A stretch of DNA of 64,000 nt from Cyclobacteriaceae bacterium. GTDB lineage: Bacteria > Bacteroidota > Bacteroidia > Cytophagales > Cyclobacteriaceae. Position numbers and translations under genes: made by a program. Shown here piece by piece: positions 9,670 to 18,304 of this stretch (its first letter is position 1; the number at the start of each line of letters is the position of its first letter). The stretch is from the NCBI GenBank assembly GCA_016787755.1, contig JAEUUA010000018.1:186001-250000 (forward strand), in the 5' to 3' direction. The notes below the pieces were generated by a model. That model was not told the DNA's origin and did not search any database. It saw only the letters and a list, made by a program, of their open reading frames with translations.

Positions 9670-9893
9670 GCGTGATAATCTATGTAATTAGCTCAAAATC
9701 AAATTAATGCAACAATCAAAACGCACTAGGTACCCGAATTGGTCATCCTATCATTTGATCCGTAAACATTTTAAGAACGAATTCCCTTTATTAAAGGTAA
9801 GAATTAGAAATGATTTCTACTAGATATAAAGACCTCAATTGAGGTCATCTCTAAATAAATAATGTCGATTCATTTTTCACTTTTTGAAGGGCC

Positions 9894-10367
9894 TTAAACA
9901 AGCCCTTCATCTGCGAAAGAATAATATCCTTCTGTGGTAACGATGACGTGATCGAGTAACTGGATTTCTAAAAACCTACCGCCTTCTTTCAACTTCCGTG
10001 TTAAATCAATATCGGTCTGACTTGGAGTAAGATTTCCTGAAGGATGATTATGAGCCATAATAAATCCGCTCGCTGCTGCTTTAAGGGCAGCACCTAAGAT
10101 TACTTTTGGATCCGCTACTGTTCCGCTTACTCCGCCTGTTGAAATCTCTACTATTCCGAGAACTTTATTAGCTCGGTTCAATAGTATGACTTTGAATTGT
10201 TCGATGAATTCAATTTTAGAGTCATCCCAATTTTCAAGTAAGATATTGTAAGCGTCTCGTGATGTATTAATCTTTGGGCGTAATGAGGGCTTTACATTTG
10301 ATTTGTAGGTTAGCTGAATTTCTGCTACCTGATACAGTTTGTTTTGATTTGTGTTTTCCATAATCAT
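9894..10367 (-). CDS. radC: RadC/JAB-domain protein, short mobile-element type
   Basis: A 157-residue protein with the JAB/MPN metalloprotease-like fold of RadC. The zinc-binding motif is complete: AHNHPSGNLTPSQTD at residues ~107-121 gives H-x-H-x7-S-x2-D. It lacks the N-terminal helix-hairpin-helix part of full-length chromosomal RadC (about 230 residues), as is usual for copies carried by mobile elements. The ATG at 10359-10361 is an equally good start. The biochemical role of RadC proteins is unsettled. A 110-bp piece of a second copy is present at 41556-41666. Confidence 0.85.
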   Translation of the reverse strand: MIMENTNQNKLYQVAEIQLTYKSNVKPSLRPKINTSRDAYNILLENWDDSKIEFIEQFKVILLNRANKVLGIVEISTGGVSGTVADPKVILGAALKAAASGFIMAHNHPSGNLTPSQTDIDLTRKLKEGGRFLEIQLLDHVIVTTEGYYSFADEGLV

Positions 10368-10604
10368 TTGGTTTAATTATGGTGCTGCCACAGGTTTATG
10401 AAGGAATTGGCGCAAGGAGGAACGGAATAAATGGGGGATCCGGAAAGGAGGCACGACTGGAAGGGGGAAACCGTTTATGCCGTAGTTCCTTGCAAGCGTA
10501 TTCCTGGCATAAGCCTACATTTGTACCGATGATTAATGAGAGAATAAACTATAAAAAAAATAGCCTAAACTTTTGTATGAGTCATTCCAGAAATGACCCT
10601 TGAC

Positions 10605-11108
10605 TTAGTTCCTCGTTGGGGGTGGTACGGGAATAAATGCTTTTATATCAGCTTTTAATCGAGTCATTATGATATTAAATTCTCTGTTGGTAATCTGAAC
10701 CATTGTTTTATCCTTAAAAAAAGTAAAAACTTTGTTATTCTTCGTCTTTTCACTTACTCTGAAATTATGATGAATAATATCATTTCGCATATTTCTAATG
10801 TCGCCTATGCTATCTGCTTTCAAATCATTCTTGTCTTTTTGAAGTAGACTGGCTATCCTTTCTCGATAATGTTCCTCCCATAATTGATAAATGAGAACCA
10901 CGCATACATTACCGATCATAACGTGATTGAAATTTCCAGGAGAATTTCTTTCTCTGTATTCTTTTAATCCAATAGAGTTCAGCATCATACTCTTTTTTAA
11001 TTGAATATCCTGCCCAACTATAACCATTTGCATGTTTGGTGTTTTTTTATACATTTTATCAGCGTTTTCAAAGAGAGCATTGTAGCCCATTCCAGAGTCA
11101 GCGTACAA
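10605..11108 (-). CDS. Hypothetical HEPN-like protein with damaged or missing 5' end
   Basis: At least 167 residues, mostly helical by composition. The segment RNMRNDIIHHNF near residue 113 contains R-x4-H (RNDIIH), the catalytic signature of HEPN RNase/toxin domains. The family itself is not recognised. The only start in this frame is a TTG at 11106-11108, yet the frame stays open and protein-like for 27 more codons to a stop at 11190-11192 (reading KIELSQRYERGNSDQIYG just upstream), with no ATG, GTG or TTG there. The true N-terminus is therefore probably lost, and repeat copy 1 begins about 20-40 bp further on. It may be a pseudogene. Confidence 0.5.
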   Translation of the reverse strand: MYADSGMGYNALFENADKMYKKTPNMQMVIVGQDIQLKKSMMLNSIGLKEYRERNSPGNFNHVMIGNVCVVLIYQLWEEHYRERIASLLQKDKNDLKADSIGDIRNMRNDIIHHNFRVSEKTKNNKVFTFFKDKTMVQITNREFNIIMTRLKADIKAFIPVPPPTRN

Positions 11109-11234
11109 CCCATAGATTTGATCACTGTTTCCGCGTTCATATCTTTGAGATAATTCAATTTTTACTACTGTGCCCAGACCATTTAAAATTCAGACACTGC
11201 TTCATTGAATGAATTGTTCCCCACCATTCTTACC

Positions 11235-11379
11235 GACAAGCCGCCAATTGCGCATGTTGTGGAGCCTTTGTCAAGGGAGGCGATTCCATAAAAAATAAAA
11301 TAACAATCGACACTTGCCTTGCCCTTTACAAAGGTTTTGCAACAGGCCTACTTTTGGCTTGATGGTGAAATGGTCTTCC
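11235..11379 (+). repeat. Dispersed ~147-bp imperfect palindromic repeat, copy 1
   Basis: This copy is bounded by CAAGCC (11237-11242) and GGCTTG (11356-11361), with further inverted blocks inside: TGTTG with CAACA, and CCTTTGTCAAGGG with CCCTTTACAAAGG. The same sequence recurs at 14634-14782 and 42021-42167, sharing the tail aaatggtcttcc. About 23 bp of upstream sequence (ccaccattctta) is also shared with copy 3. The inner ends resemble insertion-sequence terminal repeats, so a MITE is one explanation. No gene lies inside. Confidence 0.8.
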
Positions 11380-11413
11380 GTATTCCTATTCAGTACCAAC
11401 CTCCTGCAATCAT

Positions 11414-11490
11414 GGCAAAGCACTTGTCGAAAGTGAGATACCGCAAGTGCAAATAAAAAATATCATCGCACTTTCGGCAAGTGCTTTGCC
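11414..11490. repeat. 22-bp near-perfect inverted repeat, hairpin
   Basis: The arm ggcaaagcacttgtcgaaag (starting 11414, 22 bp with the following tg) is repeated inverted at 11469-11490 with one mismatch. The arms flank a 33-bp AT-rich loop. It starts 35 bp after palindromic repeat copy 1. It has no T-run on either side, so it is not an ordinary terminator. It could be a second palindromic element, a MITE end pair, or a structured RNA. Confidence 0.7.
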
Positions 11491-11706
11491 TGACTATAAG
11501 CTGGCTGTGGTTGAATATAAGGAACTATGCCGAAAAGCTAGTCCTTTATTAAAATGTGCATATGCACTTGCGCTGAGGCATTGTTCCGTAAAAATCGTGT
11601 TCATGTAAGGAAATCAGGAATTTTAGCAAATGCGCTGAATATCTTCCTGTACGAATCATCTCTCATTTTTTTATCATTCTATTTCAATACTTATTAAATT
11701 CAGTCT

Positions 11707-12282
11707 GTGTTCTCTACATTTGGCTGGGCATTGGATCAACAAATTCTGAAAAAAAACATTTCCATATTACTACTGCTCGTATTCTTATTTAACTCAATAG
11801 GTTATTGCGGTCTCTTTCTATTGTTGCGCCATCAATTTAATTGTGAGCTCACGAAAACATTAGACGCTGATGAATATTCTAGAAGTGAAACTATGATTAT
11901 TAAAATTCCTTCCCCGTTATCAAATCAAATAAATTTTAATGCCTATGAGCGTGTGGATGGCGAATTTGAAAGCGATGGAGAATATTACAAACTTGTGAAA
12001 CAAAAAAGAGTGAATGACACTTTGTTTGTTGTCTTGATTAAGGATAGCCAACAAACAAAATTAAATAAATCAATGACTGATTTCGTTCAATCTAGTCATG
12101 CCGCTCCATTATCTAAATCTATGATGAAGTTGATAGATCATTTTGAAAAAGATTTTATGTCCAACTTAAGCCAATTACAAGTTAGCTCTTTTGGTTGGTA
12201 CCTGAAATTTTCTTTTGGAGTCCTGATAGAATTCTCTACTGCCTTTGATCGTTCGCTGATTTCACCTCCACCAAAATTATAA
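11707..12282 (+). CDS. Hypothetical membrane-anchored protein paired with a TonB receptor
   Basis: Up to 191 residues with one N-terminal membrane segment (ISILLLLVFLFNSIGYCGLFLLL, residues 19-41) and a soluble remainder ending in the proline-rich SPPPKL. No enzyme motif is visible. Proteins of this shape commonly precede TonB-dependent receptors in Cytophagales, and the receptor follows 123 bp downstream on the same strand, so a role in metal or siderophore uptake is likely by context only. The GTG start at 11707 is uncertain; a TTG about 8 codons later would place the membrane segment closer to the N-terminus. Confidence 0.6.
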   Translation: MFSTFGWALDQQILKKNISILLLLVFLFNSIGYCGLFLLLRHQFNCELTKTLDADEYSRSETMIIKIPSPLSNQINFNAYERVDGEFESDGEYYKLVKQKRVNDTLFVVLIKDSQQTKLNKSMTDFVQSSHAAPLSKSMMKLIDHFEKDFMSNLSQLQVSSFGWYLKFSFGVLIEFSTAFDRSLISPPPKL

Positions 12283-12405
12283 GATTATAGTCTAACCAGA
12301 CTACAATCCTAATTTTATCGATTAGGTTGGCATTATTCATTTCAATCCTGAGATGAATTTGTTTATCATTCTATAACAAACTAAAAATAAAATAAGTATT
12401 TCAAT

Positions 12406-14610
12406 ATGAATTATACTTCAACTATAAACAAAACATTGTTGGTCATATTAGTCTTAGCTTCCAATTACATCTATGCGCAAAATCAAATCAACGCAGACTC
12501 GTTACCAACAAAAGTACTTGAGCAAGTAGTGGTCATAGGACAACTCGACAAGCCCTATTTGCCTGACGTGAAAGATATGATTGTGTATTCCGGTAAGAAG
12601 ACGAATGTAATCAACTTGAATAATGGCGAAGCCAACCTTCCACAAAATCTAGGAAGGATGATTTTTGCAAAAATGCCAGGGGTTAATTTGTGGGATATGG
12701 ATGGTGCAGGCACCCAAATGAATATCGGTAGCCGCGGAACAGATGCTCACAGGTCTATTGAGATGAATATGAGACAAAACGGATACAACACCAATTCAGA
12801 TATGTTTGGCTATCCTGAGAATCACTATGCTGCACCTATGCAAGCTATTAGTCAGATTCAATTATTGAGAGGCTCAGCCGCTTTGCAATTCGGAAGCCAA
12901 TTTGGTGGTATGATGAATTATGTAATGAAAGAAGGAGATCCATCAAAAGTGTTTTCTCTTGAGAGCGAACAAACCGTTGGCTCTTTTAATTTATTTAATT
13001 CCTTTAATGCCGTGGGGGGAACGAAAGGAAAAATAAATTACTATGCATACTATGATAACAGGCACTCGGATGGATGGCGGCCCAATGGCTCGTATCGATA
13101 CAAAGCCTACTACGCCAACATCAAATTCATGTTTTCGAAAAAGGGAAGTATTTCATTTCAATTTTCACGCACTGATACGGAACAGCAAATAGCAGGGGGA
13201 CTTACGGATGAACAATTTCAACAAAATGCAAAACAATCAAATCGAGCAAGGAACTATTTTGTGCCCATTATTAATGTACCTGCGATTATTTTTAATTATG
13301 CGTTATCCGAGAGAACCAATCTTCAAATTACAACCAATGGAATTTTTGGGGAACGAAGCAGTGTTCAGTTCATTAACACACCCAATGTAAATGATACCAT
13401 CAATACCAATCTCGGTACTTATAATCCGCGTCAAGTGGATCGTGATTTCTACAAGGGGTTTACAACAGAAGCACGTGTCTTGCATCGTTATCAAATTGGA
13501 AAAGTGATGAGTACACTGGCAGGAGGTTTCAGATATTTTAATCAAAAGACTCAGCGAAGGCAGAAAGGCAAAGGTACAACCGGTAGCGATAACGATATGA
13601 GTCTGCTAGCACCTTATGGCATTGACTTGAGCTTCCATACAATTAATTATGCTGCGTTTGTTGAGAATATTTTTAAACTCAACGAAAAGTTTTCTGTAAC
13701 TCCTGGTTTTCGCTATGAAATTATAGGTTCAAATCTTACCGGAGTAATCAATAACGCAACATTACCTGTTTCCTACAAAGGAGACAGAACATTTCCACTA
13801 TTCGGATTGGGGCTTCAGTTTCAGACAACAAAAGTAACTCAACTATATGGAAATATCTCTCAAGCCTATCGACCTTATCTGTATGCGAATGTCACTCCTG
13901 CTGATCAAATTGGCGTGATCGATCCAAATCTAAAAGATAGTAAAGGTTATGACATAGATTTTGGCTATCGCGGCCAACTTTATGATTTACTTAGTTTTGA
14001 CGTCAATGCTTTCTATCTATTTTATGGTGATAAGATAGGAAAGGTTACGATAAAGGATAGCAACAATTCAAGTTATCAATTAACAACCAATATTGGGAAT
14101 TCTATTGCAAAAGGGTTTGAAGCGTACGTCAATCTTTCTCTTTGGAAAGCAATTGGAGGTGGCACAAAAAATGTTGATCTAAAAATATTTAGTTCGCTGG
14201 CTTATACTAAAGCGCGATACATAAGTGGGACAATTATTAATAATGGTGACAATATTTCACTTGTAGGAAATCGTGTTGAAGGTGTCCCTGACTGGATTGA
14301 GAGAGCGGGACTTGAATTTCGATACAAGAAAATCTCCACAACCTTTCAATCAAGTTACGTAAGTGATCAATTTAACGATGCCAATAATACGCCCTCCTCA
14401 ATTACTGGAGTTGTGGGTCATGTTCCTGCTTACACTTTATTTGATTGGGCATTCGACTGGAAGTTTTTGGAATTGTATCATGTATCCGCTGGAATCAATA
14501 ATTTAACAGACGTTCTCTACTTCAGCCGAAGGATCAATATGTATCCAGGTCCGGGAATATTGCCAGGAGATGGAAGATCGTTCTATATCTCTTTTGGTTT
14601 CAAAATGTAG
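12406..14610 (+). CDS. TonB-dependent outer-membrane receptor, FecA/siderophore type
   Basis: A 734-residue protein with a cleavable signal peptide (to about residue 24, ending YIYAQ), a plug domain and a 22-strand-type barrel. Plug signatures are NIGSRGTDAHRS near 106, MRQNGYNTNSDMFGYPE near 124 and IQLLRGSAALQFGSQFGG near 150. The last residue-type pattern, YISFGFKM, is a typical barrel end. The protein is clearly paralogous to the receptor at 30022, which shares the RGxxxxRS, RQNGY, GYPE and RGxxAxQFG/YGPQ blocks. Probable substrate is a ferric chelate. It ends 24 bp before palindromic repeat copy 2. Confidence 0.88.
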   Translation: MNYTSTINKTLLVILVLASNYIYAQNQINADSLPTKVLEQVVVIGQLDKPYLPDVKDMIVYSGKKTNVINLNNGEANLPQNLGRMIFAKMPGVNLWDMDGAGTQMNIGSRGTDAHRSIEMNMRQNGYNTNSDMFGYPENHYAAPMQAISQIQLLRGSAALQFGSQFGGMMNYVMKEGDPSKVFSLESEQTVGSFNLFNSFNAVGGTKGKINYYAYYDNRHSDGWRPNGSYRYKAYYANIKFMFSKKGSISFQFSRTDTEQQIAGGLTDEQFQQNAKQSNRARNYFVPIINVPAIIFNYALSERTNLQITTNGIFGERSSVQFINTPNVNDTINTNLGTYNPRQVDRDFYKGFTTEARVLHRYQIGKVMSTLAGGFRYFNQKTQRRQKGKGTTGSDNDMSLLAPYGIDLSFHTINYAAFVENIFKLNEKFSVTPGFRYEIIGSNLTGVINNATLPVSYKGDRTFPLFGLGLQFQTTKVTQLYGNISQAYRPYLYANVTPADQIGVIDPNLKDSKGYDIDFGYRGQLYDLLSFDVNAFYLFYGDKIGKVTIKDSNNSSYQLTTNIGNSIAKGFEAYVNLSLWKAIGGGTKNVDLKIFSSLAYTKARYISGTIINNGDNISLVGNRVEGVPDWIERAGLEFRYKKISTTFQSSYVSDQFNDANNTPSSITGVVGHVPAYTLFDWAFDWKFLELYHVSAGINNLTDVLYFSRRINMYPGPGILPGDGRSFYISFGFKM

Positions 14611-14633
14611 GCAAGCACGCGGCTAATTGGTTT

Positions 14634-14782
14634 ACAACAAGCCGCCAATTGCGCATGTTGTGGAGCCTTTATCAAGGGTGGTGATTCCATAAAAAAAATA
14701 AAATAACAATCGACACTTGCCATGCCCCTTTACAAAGGTTTCGCAACAGGCCTACCTTTGGCTTGCGGTGAAATGGTCTTCC
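14634..14782 (+). repeat. Dispersed ~147-bp imperfect palindromic repeat, copy 2
   Basis: Same element as at 11235: CAAGCC at 14638-14643, GGCTTG at 14760-14765, tail aaatggtcttcc at 14771-14782. It is more than 85 percent identical by eye to copy 1 over the full length. The stretch after it, to about 14900, still shows scattered matches (cctc, aacaaatg, ttagt) to the sequence after copy 3, so the repeated unit may be longer than the palindrome. It begins 24 bp after the TonB receptor stop codon. Confidence 0.8.
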
Positions 14783-15068
14783 CGCAAATACATTTTGAGT
14801 CATGCAAACGTTTTGATGAACGTGAGGCCTCAAATTTTATTAGCCATAAACCTCATGTTCAACAAATGGTTTGCTCCTTAGTTTTAACAAATCTACACTC
14901 GTTTTTTGCGGAACTATGCCAACACGGAGTATTCTTTTAACCGAGACTGGCATTGTTCAAGATTGAGTTAGTGAGATACATTGTCTACCAATTATTTATT
15001 AAATACATCAAACTGGAAAATATTTTTTGAAAGTAGTAATCATTACCGTTGACAATCACTTAGGCAAA

Positions 15069-15422
15069 ATGCAAAAACATCTGGCGTCAAAAAAGGTTTC
15101 AAAGATATCTACCGAAATTGTTATTGATACACTAAGGTCTATCAGGGAAACTTCAATCGATGAGTTATTACATAATGATGACTCCTTAATGGCATTCCTG
15201 GAAACGCATTTTAATACCCTCGCTATTAGTTCCGTCAAGAAGGAATTCTTAAAAAGAGACCTCAATGAACTAAGAAGTTCTTCTTTGGATCTTGTTCATT
15301 ATTCTTCTCTCATTAAGGAAATTGCAGAAAGTGGAAGCCTTGTGATAAGAAAAGAGCGTCCCCTATTTCACTATGAGCTGAAGGTACTCTTTCAGAAATA
15401 CGGCATCGAAATGCCACAATAG
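15069..15422 (+). CDS. 117-residue orphan protein, paralogue of the gene at 49440
   Basis: No known domain is recognised. The protein is about 80 percent identical to the one at 49440-49793 and exactly the same length when the ATG at 15069 is used; this decides the start over an upstream TTG-type start at 15027. Shared blocks include STEIVIDTLRSIR, NDDSLMAFLE, LAISSVKK, RDLNELR, LDLVHYSSLIKEI and FQKYGIEMPQ. It is predicted all-helical, soluble and cytoplasmic, with no signal peptide. It follows palindromic repeat copy 2 by about 290 bp. Conservation even continues a few bases past the stop (tagtaa-ggt-tcaaggta in both). Confidence 0.7.
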   Translation: MQKHLASKKVSKISTEIVIDTLRSIRETSIDELLHNDDSLMAFLETHFNTLAISSVKKEFLKRDLNELRSSSLDLVHYSSLIKEIAESGSLVIRKERPLFHYELKVLFQKYGIEMPQ

Positions 15423-15574
15423 TAAGGTCTCAAGGTATCCTATAACGGCAGGGCTTCTGTCTGAACTGTCTTTCCCGTTAGAAGCTGCACTCTGATTCAC
15501 ATAATAAGAGAAATTGTGTTGCTTGATAAGAACTTCCTCTATGACCTTCTACTTGTTTACTACTCTAAGTACCT

Positions 15575-16660
15575 TCATTTAGCTGTTGACAGTGGGGCAC
15601 CTTTCTTTTTGATTCCATCAAATTCAAGACCCAATAAGGATGCAATTGTAGGTGCTATCTGGCATTGATAAAGTTGTTGTTCGGTTTTCGCTTCACCATT
15701 AGGCGCGGTATCCGGCCCCATAATGGCTAGCCAGATTTGATCGGCTACTGCAATTTTTTGTCCGTGATGTTTCCAGTCTTCTGTATTGTCGCCACGTCCA
15801 TGATCACTGGTAATAATAATCGTTGTCCTATTCTTGTACTGCGGATCGGATTGAAGATAAGTCCAAAGTTCTGAGAGAAATTTATCGGTATAGTTAGCAG
15901 AATTTAAATATGCTGCATACTCACCATCGTGTGCAAAATCATCTGTTTCGTCAAAAGCAAAATACATCACTTTAGGTTTATTTTTTTTCATGTACTCCAT
16001 TCCGTAATAAAATGTGAATGCATCCAAACGAACATCTCCTAATGGATTTGGTAAATTTAAAATGAGTTTGTTCATCATCTTTTCGCTTTCGTTGAGGTTG
16101 TTTCCTTTTACCTCAGCAACATTCGTGCTCACATACACGCCACTTCGTTTGTCATTGATGATGTATGGAAAAACATCCCATGAGGAAAACGCAGCAACTT
16201 TACCTTTATACCCAGGTAGTTTATTTATAAACTCCAACACATTGGTATTTGGATTATAAATTTTATCGTTGGAATAAATACGTTCATTATCCGCACTCCC
16301 TGTAAGAATTTCATTATAACCCGGATAGGAGAATAATTGATTGTTAGTAACATTCACCTTGCTGTTAAGAGTTCTATTTCCATAAATCTGCCCTTGTGTG
16401 GCGATGGTACTCCACACAAAAGGAAGCAGGACTTTTCTTCGTTCGGTTAAATCATCGCGCCAATACTTTTCTTTGAGCTTAGGGTCTTTAAGGCGTTCCT
16501 GTTGCTTCATAAAGGAAGAGTCGGCACCGTTAAAAACTTCCTGCCAGCGAAACCCATCAAGTGTGATTAAGACAATATTCTCAGTCTCTGTTTTTTGTTG
16601 AGCCTTACTTTGCGCGAGACTGATTGAAAGTAAAAAGATAATTAATAATTTTAATTTCAT
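15575..16660 (-). CDS. Exported alkaline-phosphatase-superfamily phosphodiesterase/phosphatase
   Basis: A 361-residue protein with a signal peptide (MKLKLLIIFLLSISLAQSKA) and the type I phosphodiesterase/nucleotide pyrophosphatase-like fold. Metal and catalytic motifs visible are VLITLDGFRWQEVFNGAD at about residue 29, FAFDETDDFAHDGEY near 233, and TIIITSDHGRGDN near 277, with a further histidine in WKHHGQK. It probably releases phosphate or a phospho-alcohol from an organophosphorus compound in the periplasm. The ATG at 16658-16660 is chosen because it opens a clean signal peptide. It lies downstream of susD beyond a terminator. Confidence 0.82.
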   Translation of the reverse strand: MKLKLLIIFLLSISLAQSKAQQKTETENIVLITLDGFRWQEVFNGADSSFMKQQERLKDPKLKEKYWRDDLTERRKVLLPFVWSTIATQGQIYGNRTLNSKVNVTNNQLFSYPGYNEILTGSADNERIYSNDKIYNPNTNVLEFINKLPGYKGKVAAFSSWDVFPYIINDKRSGVYVSTNVAEVKGNNLNESEKMMNKLILNLPNPLGDVRLDAFTFYYGMEYMKKNKPKVMYFAFDETDDFAHDGEYAAYLNSANYTDKFLSELWTYLQSDPQYKNRTTIIITSDHGRGDNTEDWKHHGQKIAVADQIWLAIMGPDTAPNGEAKTEQQLYQCQIAPTIASLLGLEFDGIKKKGAPLSTAK

Positions 16661-16701
16661 AGAATGAATTTTATAATGACAAGACAACTTATAACCGACT
16701 T

Positions 16702-16729
16702 AAAAAAACCCGAGACCTTTCGGCCCCGG
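16702..16729 (-). terminator. Rho-independent terminator after the SusC/SusD operon
   Basis: On the minus strand an 8-bp stem (16722-16729 with 16710-16717, two G-T pairs) closes a GAAA tetraloop and is followed by GGG and seven T residues. It lies between the susD stop and the phosphodiesterase start, so the phosphodiesterase is either partly read through or has its own promoter. Confidence 0.75.
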
Positions 16730-16748
16730 ATTAACACAATTAAACCCC

Positions 16749-18293
16749 TTATTTATTTATCCAAAGGACATTATCTACGTCATCAACTTCTGATCCAAAT
16801 TGTCGCATCAAGGCAGTTTTTAAATTAGCATCATTATAAAATGTTTCACTGGTAGGATACAACCAACGCTTTGGTATTACACCGCTATTACCAGTACCTA
16901 CACCTGAATGAAAAGCTGGTACCCCTGTTCTGCGATAATTAAAATATGCTTCCTGACCTGAGTTTTGAAAGAATGCTAAATACTTCTGAGTAAGTATTTG
17001 AGTCAAACCTGTACTATTAGTTCCTGCATAGGCTACTGAACCTTGGGCTAAATAATTAGTAAGAGAAGCTGTTGCAGTCCCAATCTGAATATCATTGTCA
17101 GACTCATAGATTGGAATTTGAGTTCCTTCTGCAATTCCGTAGAATGTCATTGAAGCTTTGATTCCATTTTCATAGTAAGCCTTTGCATCACCACTAATCC
17201 AACTGCGATTAATTGCTTCTGCCACATTGAAACAAAGTTCCCAATAGGCTAATTGTACACCTGGCTCAGGGCCTGCAAGCGAAGTATAATACCTCTTCTG
17301 ATTGGCAAAAGAGTAAACACCGTTACCTGCTTTCACAGTCATGTCATCAAGACTTTCGCCAGCCGGTGCGCCTACGAATGCACTAAAATCATTGGCCGGT
17401 GTTCCTCCTGTAATCTTTGCTTTAGCTGGATTGGCAATAACAAAAACACGCGGATCATTGCGATCAGTCAATCCCTTGATATACGTTTCAGTCATGTTAT
17501 AACGCCCTTTATCAAAACCTCTGTTGCTAGGATTTGTTGGGTAAATCTGAGTAGTTCCATTGAAAACATAATTCATATTGTCGTCAATACTTGTCATTAT
17601 CGGGAATTCAGTAGGATTGCTAATCACTTCATTGAACTTTGATTTAATATTCAAGTCACTATCAGTATCATGCTTACTAAGACTAATTAATACTCTTAAC
17701 TTAAAGGTGTTAACAGCTTTTCTCCACTTGGTCAAATTGTTACCATAGTAAAAATCTCCAGTCAATGATAGATCATTGGCCGCTATTAATTGTTTCAACT
17801 CACTATTCGACTGATCCAACCATGCAAGTATTTGCACATACACCTCTTTTTGAGTATCGTATATTGGTTCTTTTATTTCCAAACCCTGAAGTGCTTCACT
17901 AAGTGGTATATCGCCTACTTGTTGGGTCATCCTTGTATAAAATACCGCACGGAAATATTTACCAAGTGCCGTATATGGGTTTATCTGAGATCCTGACTTT
18001 GCTGCCTCCTCTTCCATTTTTATAACATTCTTTAAGGTTAGGTAGCTAAGAGATGCATTGGTCCAATATTCATTGGTTCCATAATAGTTATAGTTGCAAG
18101 ACCAAAACTGGTTTTGACGGTGCTCCAATGACCATGGCCGTTCACTAAGATCACTTAATACTCCACGCAGCACTAATGACGGTGGAACCGAAGCTGGTCT
18201 GTTCTCATTTAAACCAATTTCACTAAAATCCTGACAGCTATACGAAATCAAAATTGAAATCGTAAGTGTCATATATATGAATATCTTTTTCAT
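16749..18293 (-). CDS. SusD/RagB-like outer-membrane lipoprotein
   Basis: A 514-residue lipoprotein with signal and lipobox ISYSC, lipidated Cys20. The start of the mature protein, FSEIGLNENRPASVPPSLVLRG, and helical repeats such as ALGKYFRAVFYTRMTQQVGDIPLSE near residue 109 fit the SusD-like_2 group. The C-terminal FNYRRTGVPAF is also typical. It forms the lid of the SusC barrel at the cell surface and captures the ligand. It follows susC by 11 bp. Ligands of this SusD group vary from peptides to small molecules, and the neighbourhood points to an organophosphorus compound. Confidence 0.9.
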   Translation of the reverse strand: MKKIFIYMTLTISILISYSCQDFSEIGLNENRPASVPPSLVLRGVLSDLSERPWSLEHRQNQFWSCNYNYYGTNEYWTNASLSYLTLKNVIKMEEEAAKSGSQINPYTALGKYFRAVFYTRMTQQVGDIPLSEALQGLEIKEPIYDTQKEVYVQILAWLDQSNSELKQLIAANDLSLTGDFYYGNNLTKWRKAVNTFKLRVLISLSKHDTDSDLNIKSKFNEVISNPTEFPIMTSIDDNMNYVFNGTTQIYPTNPSNRGFDKGRYNMTETYIKGLTDRNDPRVFVIANPAKAKITGGTPANDFSAFVGAPAGESLDDMTVKAGNGVYSFANQKRYYTSLAGPEPGVQLAYWELCFNVAEAINRSWISGDAKAYYENGIKASMTFYGIAEGTQIPIYESDNDIQIGTATASLTNYLAQGSVAYAGTNSTGLTQILTQKYLAFFQNSGQEAYFNYRRTGVPAFHSGVGTGNSGVIPKRWLYPTSETFYNDANLKTALMRQFGSEVDDVDNVLWINK

Positions 18294-18304
18294 AATTAAT
18301 AATT

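Noticed and set aside
10379..10603. 74-codon plus-strand frame upstream of the radC-like gene
   Set aside because: Low-complexity Gly/Arg-rich translation, no domain, and located in the leader of a minus-strand gene; treated as chance.
11235..11379. Palindromic repeat read as an integron attC site
   Set aside because: The ends lack the RYYYAAC/GTTRRRY core sites in the required order, there is no integron integrase in the window, and the copies are not spaced as gene cassettes.
12361..12385. Fur box upstream of the first TonB receptor
   Set aside because: TTTATCATTCTATAA shares only one half (TAGAATGAT on the other strand) with the boxes at 32285 and is a poor palindrome.
14722..14940. 72-codon plus-strand frame after the TonB receptor
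   Set aside because: It runs through palindromic repeat copy 2, has no protein-like pattern and is not open in the other copies.
15027..15068. Longer N-terminus for the first 117-residue orphan
   Set aside because: The paralogue at 49440 starts at the equivalent of 15069, and the extra 14 codons have no counterpart there.
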